From Ceratopteris richardii (Eukaryota; Streptophyta; Polypodiopsida; Polypodiales; Pteridaceae), in the NCBI GenBank assembly GCA_020310875.1, contig CM035413.1, positions 167,426,996 to 167,490,995 on the forward strand: a stretch of DNA of 64,000 nucleotides. The letters are read 5' to 3'. The notes beneath the pieces were generated by a model. That model had not been told where the DNA came from. It did not search any database and saw nothing but the letters and a program-made list of their open reading frames with translations. Both the position numbers and the translations under genes were made by a program. Shown here piece after piece: positions 34,367 through 46,000 of this stretch; the first letter of the stretch is position 1; each line of letters starts with the position of its first letter.

Positions 34367-35865
34367 TTCAAAATTTTCGCTTCTTAGCAGTCTTGAGTCT
34401 CGTAAGCATATCCTCTGTAAGAGGTTCTTGGTATAACTTGACTCTACATCCACTAATATAGTTTGGCAAGATATCTCCTTCTAGAGTGGCCAACTGAACT
34501 GCACCGCTAGTGGAAATTCTATTAATGATCATGGGTCCGTATCCTCTTTTTTCCAACTTACGGGCATGTTGCTTTAGCATATAAACGAGCACTAGGTCTC
34601 CCTCTTTCAATCCTTTATCTTTGATGTGTGCATCAAAGTATGCCTTTTGTCTTTTCTTTGCAGCATAGATGCCTGCTGCCGCACGTAGCCTCGTCTCACC
34701 TAAGTGTTCGAGATCGAAGATCCTAGAGGACAATTCATGTCCATTCTACTCATGCTCTTGTGCTACTTTTAAAGCTGGGATGAGGAAGTCCAAAGGTAGC
34801 ACAACATTCTGTCCGAAGACCATCTGAAATGGGGTGGCATTCAGTACCGTTTTATAGGCAACTCGATAAGCCCAAACAGCATGATGAAGCTGTTTGTCCC
34901 AATCAGAACGTTTATTATTCACTAGTTTAGTCAAGACATTACATAGGATCTTGTTTGTGCTCTCAACTTGTCCGTTAGCTTGTGGATGATAGGGGGCAGA
35001 CTGCTTATGTATCACCAAGAATTCTTGGAGAAGATTTTCAATGACCTCATTCAAGAAGTGTGTGCCTCTATCACTCACTAACTCTATTGGCAGTCCATAT
35101 CTTGTGAACACATTCTCAAATAAGAACTAAGCTGTTGTTTGAGCATCATTTTTTGTTGTGGCTTTTACTTCCACCCACTTTTTAAGGTAATCTGTGGCTA
35201 CAATAATATACTCTACATGGGAGTTTCTAGCTGGGGGGTTAATAGGACCTATGAAGTCTATGCCCCACTTTGAAAATGCACGCCCTCCCATCATTAGCCT
35301 CAAAGGCATCTCGTCTTTTCTAACTGGATATTGTGCACGCTGGCATGTGTCACATTTCTTCACATAGGTGTGAGCATCCATATGAAGAGTGGGCACCAAA
35401 TTCCTGAGAATAGAATGGTCTTGATTACTCAATCAAGACCGAAGTGTCCACCTGCAACACCGTTGTGTGCAGTTTCTACGATTTTCAAATAGTCTGATTC
35501 GTGAATGCACAATCTTAAATAACCATCCTTGCCTCTTCGATATTAGTTGTCTCAAACTAAAGCATAGTCGTGAGCCTCTTGCTCCATGCTTCTTCTTCTT
35601 GCTAGACTAGCCTCTTTGGGTAAGGTTCCCGATCTCATAAACTCTACCAATGGAGCACTCCAATCAAGAATTAATGACGGTTGATAAAGGGTGGCATGCT
35701 CCACTGGTGGTCTTTCTCTGCACATTGGACAATGCTTAATCCACTCATGTATTTCTTTGTCCATGCTAGGCCAATACACTCCTAAACGTTTCAGATTTTG
35801 TAATGTGCACTGTTTTGAAAAATGATTTCCTGGCAATCCTTTATGAGCTTGTTGCAACCAACTAC
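34367..35865 (-). pseudogene. G4 integrase with two H2C2 modules
   Basis: From the N-terminal side: first zinc-binding module (LPGNHFSKQCTLQNLKRLGV, YWPSMDKEIHEWIKHCPMC, about 35690-35850), second module (HMDAHTYVKKCDTCQRAQ, about 35330-35500), DDE core (FSKWGIDFIGPINPPARN, YIIVATDYL, LVSDRGTHFLNEV, HPQANGQVESTNKIL) and the C-terminal region with GLKEGDLVLVY and RGYGPMIINRI. No chromodomain. Confidence 0.88.
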
Positions 35866-37320
35866 TATGTTCATCGTCATCAACACAACAAGCTAATACA
35901 CCATCAATATCTTGTTTGTACATGCTTCCTGCCAATATGTGATATTTTTGTGATTTTACAATTTCTTCTTGTGATGTTTTCACATTCTTATTTGTAGGGC
36001 CGAAGGTTAGAACTGGTACCAACTTATTTTCCCATTTAGGAACAACTTCTAAATTGAACAGATAAGCATCGGGTAATTCATCACACACTCCTTGCGGTGA
36101 CTCTCCTGAAGTGATGCGAGAAAGGTGATCTGGCCGAAGGTGGGTTCTACCTTTCCTGACAACAACTTCTAAGTCATATTCCATTAGTAAGAGGAACCAT
36201 CTTACTAAGCACCCAGTATTGCAAGGTTTATTGACCAAATATAACAAAGCTTGATGATCAGTGAAAAACTTGAACTTGTTGGCCAATAAATAGTGTCTAA
36301 ACTTCTTCACAGCATATACCATGCCTAAGCCCTCTCGCTTAGTTGTGGTATAGTTTCGTTCAGCTGCGGTGAGTTGTCTACTAGCATATGCTATGGGCAA
36401 ATCTAAGTTTCCTTCACCTATGGGTTGTGCTAGCACACATCCTATGGCATGATTGGATGCATCCACATGGACATGGAATGGTTTATTCCAATCAGGAGTG
36501 GTCAGTATTGGTGCTGTGCACAAACGTTTCTTCAGTTCATTGAAAGAATTCTCACATTCGTCGTTCCACTCAAAATTAGACAACAAGGCATAAAGGGGTC
36601 TAGCTATGATCGTGTACATGTGGATAAACCTACGGTAGTATCCACAATGGCCCATAAAGGCTTGTACCTCTTTAACATTCCTTGGCCTTGACAGCTCCGC
36701 TATGGCTCGTACCTTATCTTCATCTGTTGAGATTCTATTTTTAGAAACAATATGACCTAAGATTTCACCTTGACACACCATGAACACACACTTTTCTGGG
36801 TTCAGACACACTCGATATTCTCTACACTTGTGAAGATTTTTCTGAGCTCAGGGATGTGGTATCTTCTTTCTTGGGAATGAGCACATAAATCATCCACATA
36901 TACCTATAAGCTCTTCTGCAATAACTCTTTGAAAACATGACACATGAGCCTTTGGAATGTGGCAGGTGCATTTGTGAGCCCAAATGGCATCACATGAAAT
37001 GCAAATATTCCCCACTCTGTGGCAAAAGCTGTTTTGTGTTGATCTTCTCGGGCAATGGCTACTTGATTGTAACCTAAAAATCCATCAAGGAAGCTATAAA
37101 CTTCCTTGTCTGCAACACGCTCTAATAGGTGTTCCGTGATTGGAAGCGGATAGCTATCTTTAATCGTAGCGGCATTAACTTTTTTAAGGTTAATACACAC
37201 TCTTAACTTTCCATTCTTCTTGGGCACCACTACAATGGGGGACACCCATTCAATATGCTCAATCTCATAGATGAATCCCGCTTCAATCAGCCTATCAATT
37301 TCTTCTTTTATTTTGGCTGC
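35866..37320 (-). pseudogene. G4 reverse transcriptase and RNase H
   Basis: RT: WVSPIVVVPKKNGKLRVCIN, PLPITEHLLERVADKEVY, MPFGLTNAPATFQRLMCHVF; thumb MGHCGYYRRFIHMYTIIARP; RNase H with FHVHVDASNHAIGCVLAQP, REGLGMVYAVKKFRHYLL, FFTDHQALLYLVNKP and RPDHLSRI. Closest to G1. Confidence 0.93.
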
Positions 37321-38349
37321 ATATGTATCATTATATGTGTAGGGCTTTTGTTTGGTGGGCTTGGCATTAGCAGTCATGGGGATAGTATGAGAGCAAATTC
37401 TTGGATCTACCCCTTTCAAGTCTCTATAGTGCCATGCAAACACATCCCTATATTCTCTTAATAAAGCTACGAGCGCCATTTCTTCTCTTGCACTTAGGTC
37501 ATCTCCTATATATGTGCATCTCTCTTCGTTCTCTTCAACGGTCACTAGAATTTTCTTGGTCTTTTCTTTATTATCATATGATTCTCCTATGATGGCCTCT
37601 CTCTTAAGCATTCGTACCAAAATTTTGCGGTCGTCAACTTCATATTTCTTGAAGCTTTCTGGTACTTCAAACAATGATTCCTCCTCTTCTTGTTTCACTG
37701 CTTTTCTTTTCTTTTTCTTTTGACTGCTCTCACTTCCATCCTTTGAATTTACCGTTTTAATGCTTGTGAGAGGTTCTTCTTCTTTCTGGGTGAACACTCC
37801 TATATCTTCTAGATTGTGCTACTCTGAGTTAAAGCAACTATCCATCACAATGGACTCTATATCATCGTCATTCTCTTCTTCTTCTATGACATCACTAGGG
37901 TCACATTCTTTTAGCAAGGGCTGACACATGAACACTGAGATATCATAACCCTCCTCATCACAATGAGGTGTCCATTGTTCCTCGTTGACAACAATGTCCA
38001 TGGTGGCTAAGATTTCTGGCCAGCCATGAGGCTCAAATTCCTCATCTGGAAAGATCATCGGTGTGTAGGCTAGATCTCTAACTGGTCTATCTCCTGGTGA
38101 AGTTCCTTCTTCTCTCGCCTTCAAGCGTTTTTGCTCTTCCTCTGCGACCTTGCACATCCACAAATGAGTATCTTCATGCAACCAGGATGGGTCAGGGGAA
38201 CTTCCAGAATGCACAAAGATTGAATCTTCTTTTGCTTTGTGAATAGGGTTCCACTATAGGGGTGACACATCTCTGAAGGAGTAATCCTTCAAATTGACCT
38301 TGGTGGTGACCCCTAAGTGTTGTAAGTACAAGGATTTGGTTCCCCAATC
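37321..38349 (-). pseudogene. G4 charged linker between PR and RT
   Basis: Matches G1 259-1272: PDEEFEPHGWPEILATMDIV, the acidic EEEENDDDIESIVMD, the basic SQKKKKRKAVK, SLFEVPESFKKYEV, and LLREYRDVFAWHYRDLKGVD. Confidence 0.82.
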
Positions 38350-38700
38350 CTATACTATTTGCAATTCTCGTAGGAAGGGTCTTCCTAGGATCATCTCATA
38401 AACATTATTTTTCTCAAAGTCACATATAGCAAATGTGTGCTCAAACTCTACACCACAAGTGGTTAGAGTTATCCCTTCGAGCAATCCTAGAGGTCTTTCA
38501 AAATGATCGTCGGCCATTTGAAGCTTCATTCTAGTTGGTCTTAATGTGGGTTTGCCCCATTGCTTCCACAAGGAGGTGGTCGCAATAGCAACACCAGCAC
38601 CTGAATCTATGATTGCTTTGGTTGTGTAACCTTGGTAGGTGATTGGAAAATAAGTGTTACCTTCTTCACCCTCACACACGTCCCCTATTTTGTCTAGAGG
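38350..38700 (-). pseudogene. G4 aspartic protease (PR1)
   Basis: IPLDKIGDVCEGEEGNTYFP leads to KAIIDSGAGVAIATTSLWKQ, then LLEGITLTTCGVEFEHTFAI and MILGRPFL. DSG is the active-site triad; ILGRPFL is the Athila/Tat-type ending. Confidence 0.88.
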
Positions 38701-39660
38701 TATCTCTGGAACTTTTTGCTTAGAGCCTAGTTTTGACATATTGGAATCAAGTTCTGGGACCTCATCCTTCACATGATTCCATATCTCGGGTTTTGCTTTT
38801 AGCAACTCTTCTACAGAGAGATTACATTGAACCTTAGTGTTCTTTACGACATCAGTGTTCCTTGGGACCACTGAGTTTTCATGTCTGACAAGCATTGTGG
38901 GAGCTCTGATATGAAGAGATTCAGATTCCCATGGGCCTGGAAATTGAGGCAGTTCTTTTAAGGTATTAGATTCAAAATCTATCCTTTCATCTTCTTGTTT
39001 CTCGACTTTGATCTTCGTAAATGGATGGAATGTCTTAGGGAAACTGAGCATGAAGGTCATCAATCTCATGAATAGGAGGGGAATTACCCTTCTCCTTGGC
39101 CCATTTCTCCTCTTGTATTTCCCGCAAGAACTCTTGAGAGTACTGTTGGATTGAAGGAGGTATTCCAGCATCGGTGGAAATAGGAACATAAGCTCCCATT
39201 GGTGGTGAGCTTCCTCTTTCAATAACTGGTTGAGTCTGTGGAGGTAAAGAAACTTGTGGTTTGTTTACCAAGTGCTCTAATCTTTCTAGTAAGCCCTAGA
39301 AATGCAAATCCAATTTGACAGAGTTTGTCTGATTGAACTTTTGACTAGTCTCGAGTATAGCTTGAGCTTGTTCTACCATTTTCATGCACATTTTCATCCA
39401 TTCAACCTCTAAATCTACTCTAGGGTAACTCTTGTCTAGGTTTGCAGCTATTGGCCCTTTCTTGAAGACGAGCCTCGTAGGCCTTGAACATCATGTCCAA
39501 GCCTTCTGGGGTTGGATCTGCAAGAACAGACCCTGGTTGCAGTCTGTTTACAATGGGTGGTGGGGTGGGATGAAGTGGAGTAGATGGAGTTTAGGGGCTT
39601 TCAAAAGCAATGCCATCTATTTTTGTTTTCGCTTCTTTTAGGCTTTCTTCTAATTCTGAT
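38701..39660 (-). pseudogene. G4 Gag-Pol linker
   Basis: Blocks shared with G2: QQYSQEFLREIQEEKWAKEK, LKELPQFPGPWES, LHIRAPTMLVRHENSVVPRN. Also a weak copy of the CYPRADIE/KMVEQAQAI block near 39380-39425. No known domain. Confidence 0.7.
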
Positions 39661-40430
39661 AACTTTTTATTCCACTTGTGATTGGCCTTCTCTGTAGTAT
39701 CCTTCCATGTTCTTGTTTTCCTCTTACTAGGTTCTCCCGATTCACTCGACTCCGATTGCTCTGCTGGTTTATCCTGTTTTAAGGCTTGTGCTCTAGTGAC
39801 AGCTTGTATAGGAGCCACATTACTGCTACTTGAACTTGAATCTACCACTAAGCCTACCACATTAATGGGTGTAATCTTGGGTGCACTAGAGGGGTTTTTT
39901 GGACAATCTCTGGGGAGATGGTCTTTGCCACATTCAGGACAAAAAGCTTGTATTGTGATAGCCTGACCTTGACTTGGAGATGGTGGGTGGGGACAATCAC
40001 GAATGAAATGGTCACCTTGACATCTGAAACAAGATCCTCTAGGGGCTTGTGGTCTCATTTGTCTCAATTGGGGCCTAGGGTTAGGATTTGTGTACATGAC
40101 ATTGGAGTATTCTGGCTCCCAATTTTGCTCCATAGGTGGTGCCTCATATTGATACGAGTAAATCTCACTATGCTCAGGCGACTCAGTGTATTAAGCATGT
40201 GGACTACCTTCATGGGAGTAGTCTGAACTATGAGCATGAGAGTCATTATCTGGTATCAATGGGGTTAGTGGGACCAATGCTCTATTTGGATTTTCCTCTC
40301 CCATGGCATACTTGACTGCAATCACGTTGGCAGGAGCTGGTGGTTGGTTTTCCAAGACTAGTTGTGGCCTATATTGTGTTGATATTACTGTTGTGGTTGA
40401 TAATATGGCTATTGGTATTGGTTCTAATAC
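39661..40430 (-). pseudogene. G4 Gag nucleocapsid, C-terminal knuckles
   Basis: Two zinc knuckles CFRCQGDHFIRDC (about 40005-40045) and CPECGKDHLPRDC (about 39900-39940), both C-x2-C-x3-H-x4-C. A basic coiled stretch follows (KRKTRTWKDTTEKANHKWNK, KLSELEESLKEAKTKI). In front lies an acidic/tyrosine-rich stretch. Confidence 0.85.
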
Positions 40431-41305
40431 CTACCTTGTTAGTAAGCTTGCTGATAAGTTTGTCTAACAGCCTGCCTATTGTAGGGACAATCTTGATCCG
40501 TGTGGTTCGTGTATTTTCTCTCAAGAGTGCAATATGGAGCATTCCTTTCTCTAATGTTTTGGTTTTGCATTGGGCATACGTTAGCCATGTGGTCCCCTCC
40601 GCAGGTATAACATCGGTTCAATGAGGTGACTCTTTGTGTTTGTCTATTTTGGACTCCCAACTTCTTGGCAACTTGCTCAGCTATCTCATCTATTTCTGTG
40701 GAGATTTTTGAAGTATGACTAGTAGAACTATCAGAATCCTTATAGAGTTTGGACAATCCTAACTCCTCACCCAAGTTGTCTTCTATGTCAATGCAGGTCC
40801 GCACGCACTCTTCTATGCTTCTAGGCTCTTTCAAGTACACATATGATCTTAACTTTGTGCTAAGTAAGCCATCTAAGAACACGGCCACTTTTTTGGTAGG
40901 TGTGAGCAACTCTAGAACAAGGCATCTTTCTAAGTACTGTCTGAACCTTCTTCCTGCTAGTCGCACTGTTTCTTGGGGTGTCTGCTTGAAGCTGTGGATC
41001 AAGGATGATGTGTTATGCCTGATACCACTCTTGGAAAATTCTACAATGAGTTCGTCTAGTAGTTGACCTATGTCGCGATAGTTGCGACTACTTAGCGGTT
41101 GAAACCAAGCTAAGGCAGTGCCATTAAGAGTCAAACCAAATGCCTCGTACTGGGTGAACAAATCCTCAACCTGTTCAGCTCTTAACACTTGTTTGAACTC
41201 GGCCACATGATCATAAGGATCTCCTGTCCCGTCAAAATAATTCTTCATTGCCTTGATCACTTGAGTGGGTCTAAGGGTTCTTGAGTGCTCTCGGGGTCTA
41301 GGCAA
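40431..41305 (-). pseudogene. G4 Gag capsid and first knuckles
   Basis: Open frame of 288 codons: PRPREHSRTLRPTQVIKAMK, YFDGTGDPYDHVAEFKQVL, TPQETVRLAGRRFRQYLERC, FLDGLLSTKLRSYVYLKEP. Then CYTCGGDHMANVC and YCTLERKYTNHTDQDC. Retrotransposon-Gag capsid fold plus nucleocapsid. Confidence 0.9.
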
Positions 41306-42282
41306 TGGAAAATCCTGTTCATCTCTTTGTTGCCTAAGTGCTTGATGTCTCTCTCTTTCAGGTCTTTCATTTTCAAATCCTGATCTATTCTACCCACAAT
41401 CTGTGCAAAACTTACCTCAGGTCTCTCTCTAGTTCTTTCTCTTTGGACTTCATGAGCTTGGGATGATCCTACTCCTTGGAGGCCATGGGCAACATTGGAT
41501 CTTGGTGGAGGGAAAATCAATTCACTCTTCCAAGTATATGCATGTCGATCATGTTATGTTACCAAGAACATTTTCTCTAATGTGTTATCCAAGTAGACAA
41601 CTTTGCCTGGTATCTCTGGGTCCTTGAACTCATAGATGATGACTATGCCCAATCGGCTAGGTTGCTCTGGCTTGAATCTCCAAAAGGCTTCCTTGGTTTC
41701 TCTATTCAAGAATAGTTCTATGCTTTTGTTGTCTTGAGGGATCCAATCTGGAGTGATCACTCTAGTCAAAACTGACTTACCTCTAGGAGTCTGGGATCCT
41801 TGTCCTACATTTCCTTGTTCTAGGTCTCTTATCTCATTCTCATGAATGATATTTCCAAACTCATCGGTCCTATCTAGTAGGTTGGTGACCAGATACATGG
41901 TTCCTTCCTTATCAATGTATGAACCCTCTTCAAACTTGACCACCGGGTGTTCAAGTCCAAAGGGTTGATCTAGATTTTTGAGTTGGACCACTGATCGCCT
42001 CAAGCGATCCTCATAGATGCGAGCACCTAATCGGTTGGTCTGAATATATTCCAATTGTGTCTTATAGGGACCTTCTGGTGTTTGTAGATGGGCAGTTCCT
42101 GAGCCACCTGCAAGTTTCCCCATGCCAAAAGACATTTCTGAGTCACTTGTGTCAGAGTTTAGTACGTAAGGACAACCACTTAGTTGCTATGCCCAAGACT
42201 TAGTTGTATGGTTGACACTAGACTGAGAGGATCTAATGCTTTGTCTATCCTTGTGTAGGTGTCTACCTGATCTCAGGTTCAT
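41306..42282 (-). pseudogene. G4 Gag, N-terminal domain
   Basis: Start ATG at 42282 (MNLRSGRHLHKDRQSIRS). Conserved blocks GPYKTQLEYIQTNRLGARIY, SYIDKEGTMYLVTNLLDR, TPRGKSVLTRVITPDW, FKDPEIPGKVVYLDNTLEKM. Same lineage-specific N-terminal extension as the other elements. Confidence 0.87.
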
Positions 42283-43694
42283 AAGCTTTGGTTAAGAGTC
42301 CAAAATTTCCCCTTGGTATGGTTCAAAATCCTTTGGAGTCCCCTTGGTTCCCTAGTCCCACCTGAGGGTCAACTTCAAATTATCCCGTGTAGGATTCAAA
42401 ACGGGCTTTCCAACAAGCTATAGAGCTCAAAAAATGGACTTTGGATGAAAAAGTTATGTCAAATCAGGCTCCTGGGGGTCAAAACAGGCAAACAGGCACT
42501 TATGGAAAAATCACGATTTTGTGTGAAAATCACAATTTTGTGAAATCAAGAGAATCGCGATGCTGTGAATCTCAAGAGAATCGCGATGCTATGAATCTCA
42601 AGAGAATCGTGATGCTGTGAATCTCAAGAGAATCGCGATGCTGTGAATCTCAAGAGAATCACGATGCTGTGAATCTCAAGAGAATCGTGATGCTATGAAT
42701 CTCAAGAGAATCGCGATGCTGTGAATCTCAAGAGAATCGCGATGTTGTGAATCCAAAGAGAATCACGATGCTGTGAATCTCAAGAGATTCGCGATGCTGT
42801 GAATCTCAAGAGAATCGCGATGCTGTGAATCTCAAGAGAATTGCGATGCTGTGAATCTTAAGAGAATCGCAATGCTGTGAATCTCAAATGACTCGCGATG
42901 CTGTGAGTCTCAAGAGAATCGCGTTTTGAAAATCGCGATTTTGTCCCTTGGATGAATTGTGTTTTTTGAGAATCGCGATTGCCAGCAGAGAATTGTGTTT
43001 TTTGAGAATCGTGATTTTGAGCCCACTGAAAATCATGTTTTCTCAGAGTTGTGTTTTTGACATGAAAATCACGACTTTGTATGAGAATCGTGTTTTTTGA
43101 GAATCGCGATTGCCAATAGAGAATCGTGTTTGATCACCATCGTGTTTTTGGCTGAAAATTGTAATTTGTGAGAATCGCGATTTTGAGCACATCCAAAGAA
43201 TCGTGTTTTTGAAAAACTTAGAGAATCGCGATTCTGAGCACAACCAGAGAATCGCAATTCTAAGAATGACCACAGAATCGTGTTTCTTTCAAAAAGCTTT
43301 TAGGCAGGAAATAGAAAATCACGATTTTCAAAAAAATTTGAATTTTTCACAGAATCACGATTTTCATCACAGAATCGTGTTTTTTGGCGGGAAATTTGAA
43401 TTTTTGAGCGCCGAGCAATGGCGAGCTCCGTATGTGCAGAAAATCATGAAAAAACACAAGCACTTGCTCTCCCTTGCATCTCCTAACTCCTTCTCACACA
43501 ATAATGCATGAAAAATGGTATGAAAATGGTAAAAATGCACTAAAAAACAAGAAATTTCTATGAAGAAGAAGATGGTGATGATGATGAAGATGAAGAGGAA
43601 AAATCAGAAAATGAACAAAAATGACAGTTTTTTTTACCTTCCAACATCGCAAATCTACGATCTTACCATCACAACGCTCGTCCTCGAAGCTCTC
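42283..43694 (-). other. G4 untranslated leader
   Basis: Non-coding. Next to the gag start is the shared block with CATAACTTTTTCATCCAAAG (minus strand, about 42440-42465). The rest is dominated by the array and, close to the PBS, pyrimidine/purine-biased sequence with GATGATGA repeats near 43570. Confidence 0.75.
42510..43395 (-). repeat. G4 leader array: 26-bp satellite plus AATCGCGATT units
   Basis: Two parts. From about 42549 to 42916 there are 14 head-to-tail copies of a regular 26-bp unit (AGAGAATCGCGATGCTGTGA plus ATCTCA). From about 42916 to 43395 there are irregularly spaced GAATCGCGATTTTG units, several with the perfect dyad AATCGCGATT. Variants are mostly CG to TG or CA. The regular part is far more homogeneous than the irregular part, so it was amplified later. 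Confidence 0.94.
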
Positions 43695-43712
43695 TCCCCG
43701 ACAACGGTGCCA
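43695..43712 (-). other. G4 primer-binding site (tRNA-Asp type)
   Basis: Minus strand TGGCACCGTTGTCGGGGA, two changes from the tRNA-Asp complement. Confidence 0.88.
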
Positions 43713-43720
43713 AAATTTGG

Positions 43721-44330
43721 TGTAGCTCAAGCGTAAGCACCACCTCCTTTACTTTTCAATCTGCGGAGATGTGAGGACCGGTATGAAGACCACGAGCAAG
43801 TGAAGGCACAAGTGCGTGAGGGAAAGCACACAAACATGCACACACATACACACACACACGCACAAGGTAAGATCAAAGAGAGGAACAATGGAAAGCTTTG
43901 ACTGCAAATCAGTTCTCTTACAAAAGCTCTATTCTCTAACAAGCCAACCTCAAAAATGAGCTCTCTAGCTCTTTTTATAGTTTTTTGACTAGTTTTGGCC
44001 CTGTCCAGACATAGTGTCCAGCCTAGTTAAAAATTGGGTTCCAAGGCTTATTTGAGGGCTCAAACGAAGTCTAAAAATTACGAAAATTGGTAGGATGATA
44101 CTTCTAATACTCCTCAAGCTCGAGGACTCCTCGACTTGAACAAAATGGAGTTACAAAAATAGAAAATGCCATTTACAATGGTTTGTAGTGATGGAAATCA
44201 CTATTTTTGTAGGGGATTCTTCTAAAAATTTGACATGTACTTCTTGGAGCTCCCTACTTGTTCCTTCTTCTTGTGTGTGTCCACCTTTTTGATGTGTTTC
44301 CATGCTTGTGCTTGACCTTGAGTTCCAACA
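43721..44330 (-). repeat. G4 5' LTR (type A, 610 bp)
   Basis: Minus strand TGTTGGAACT...GAGCTACA; TATA at 43972-43979. It pairs with 32506-33115. Confidence 0.95.
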
Positions 44331-46000
44331 GGGATACGCCGAAAAATTTCACCAATTCTCATTGGTTTCAAGGTTTAGCAGGACCCTTACGGGATGCAAA
44401 CTTCATTTTTGATGCCATGCTAACTTTTGACAATATTAAGTGGGGCAAGTATCAATTTTTCTCCAGAGAATTTGAAGAGCTCCAAAATACAAAAGAGTTA
44501 AAGCACATTTGGGATAGAGCAGGTTTCACGAAATACTTCAGTGACCCATTACCCAAACCTAATTTATAGATGCTACTGACTCGTGACCACACTTACAGCC
44601 TCCGAGAACAAGGACTTGTTGGGAACTTTCATTCTTCCATCTTTGGTAAATGACCCCCCTTTCAAAAAGTTCTATCTTTGTAAAGACCTCATTTGGGTAG
44701 CAATTAAGATCCATGGGACTCACATGCCGACAGAGTGCGAAAGGCTTATTCCAGAGCCGATGAAGCATGGTGACGTTGTGAAATGGGAAGACATTTTGGC
44801 CATTACACCTGAACTCTCTATGCCGTTATGCATATGTATGCAACATTTTGCATTTTCGGCTCATGATCATTTCACTATTCCTCACAAGCATATTTGGTTC
44901 GGATTATATTTAGCATGTATTGGGCCCCAAATAATAGATCTTGCAAGTTGGATCATTGATCATTTGTATTTAGCTCAGCAGAGATGGGAAAGAAAAAAGT
45001 CATCCACAAATGTTACGCTCTTACTCAAATTGTCTATATGTGTTTGGCATATGATTTGCCCAACACACAATGACAAGCAAAGAATTGAAAGCATTAAAAG
45101 GAACCGCCAAGAAAGCTAGAAAAGCTAGCAAGGGACGAGAAGGCAATTGCATGCGTGGATCTATCCCATGTTTGCAAGTTCCAGAGTTCCCGTCACCTCA
45201 GCCGTCCCCAAAACAGTCACCAATGGAACCACGTGCACCTATACAATCCATCCGTATACACCTACCATGATTGATTATCATAGAAGGTACTACCAGTGCT
45301 GTTACTTCTCAAGCAACCACAGTTCAAGAACCCACCACTACAGCAGAAGCATTTACTTTCCCTATACCTAATTTGGAGGCAGAACCAACTAACATCACCT
45401 TTGACTTTGAAATGCATGATGCTTTTTTGAGTGAATTCCAATTTTCAGAAGGATAATTTTTCTCACAGGAATATGAACATCCTAGTTACCCTACCACACC
45501 CCCTGATCAACCACAGGAGCAAGTAGTCTCCAACTCAGAAGAAGAGAGGACGGAAACCGACAATGAAGACGGAGATGATGAAGCTAGTCAAGACAGCCAT
45601 GACTCTCAAGAGGAAGTGCAGAAGGACAAACAAGAATAGCAAACCGAAGCTCAAGGTGACACAAGTACGCACGAGGAGGACACCTTTGAAGCTGCCACCT
45701 AAACTTTGGCAACCAAGAAACTATATCACACTATGCAGGCAGTTTGGGCATGCAGACAACTCTCAGAAGAAGAAAGTCAAGCGATTTTAGAACAACAACT
45801 TGCTACAGGAGGATTCGAAGAAGCTTACATTCAAGGTTTCAGAGAATTGGTTAAATCCGTCGGAACCAATGAAACACTTCGCTATCTACAAAGGAAACCA
45901 CTACCGAAGTTTGACCCACGACGAATCCATTTGCTATCAAAACCGGGTCAGTATATTCACGTACCAACGGATGCGTAGTCTTCACAACATTGATGGAGAG
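44331..46000 (+). pseudogene. X-family copy 1, part right of G4
   Basis: Unrecognised family, the fullest copy here. Segments in order: NFTNSHWFQGLAGPLRDANF and DNIKWGKYQFFSREFEELQN (44345-44570); then LGTFILPSLVNDPPFKKFYL, SMPLCICMQHFAFSAHDHFT, HKHIWFGLYLACIGPQIIDL (44590-45060); a basic stretch (KELKALKGTAKKARKASKGR); P/T-rich sequence; an acidic tract (SEEERTETDNEDGDDEASQD, about 45530-45650); and LSEEESQAILEQQLATGGF with PLPKFDPRRIHLLSKPGQYI (45740-45980). It is broken at several places. It could be the extra frame downstream of integrase in an Athila-like element or another transposon protein. Confidence 0.55.

Larger units (their letters stand above)
32506..44330 (-). mobile_element. 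G4: full-length Ty3/gypsy LTR retrotransposon
   Basis: 11,825-bp element on the minus strand with both LTRs (610 bp each), perfect 5-bp target repeats GGGAT (32501-32505 and 44331-44335), PBS, leader with array, Gag, PR, linker, RT, RNase H, integrase, 3' region and polypurine tract. Its LTRs differ at about 32 of 610 positions (about 5 %), roughly twice the G3 value. The coding part is broken, with about ten breaks. It has no PR2 or W-V-P-K module between integrase and the 3' region, unlike G1. It sits inside X-family sequence. Confidence 0.96.

Noticed and set aside
42549-42916. Centromeric satellite
   Set aside because: The 26-bp unit is short, only 14 copies, and embedded in the G4 leader, so it is an element-internal array rather than a centromere block.
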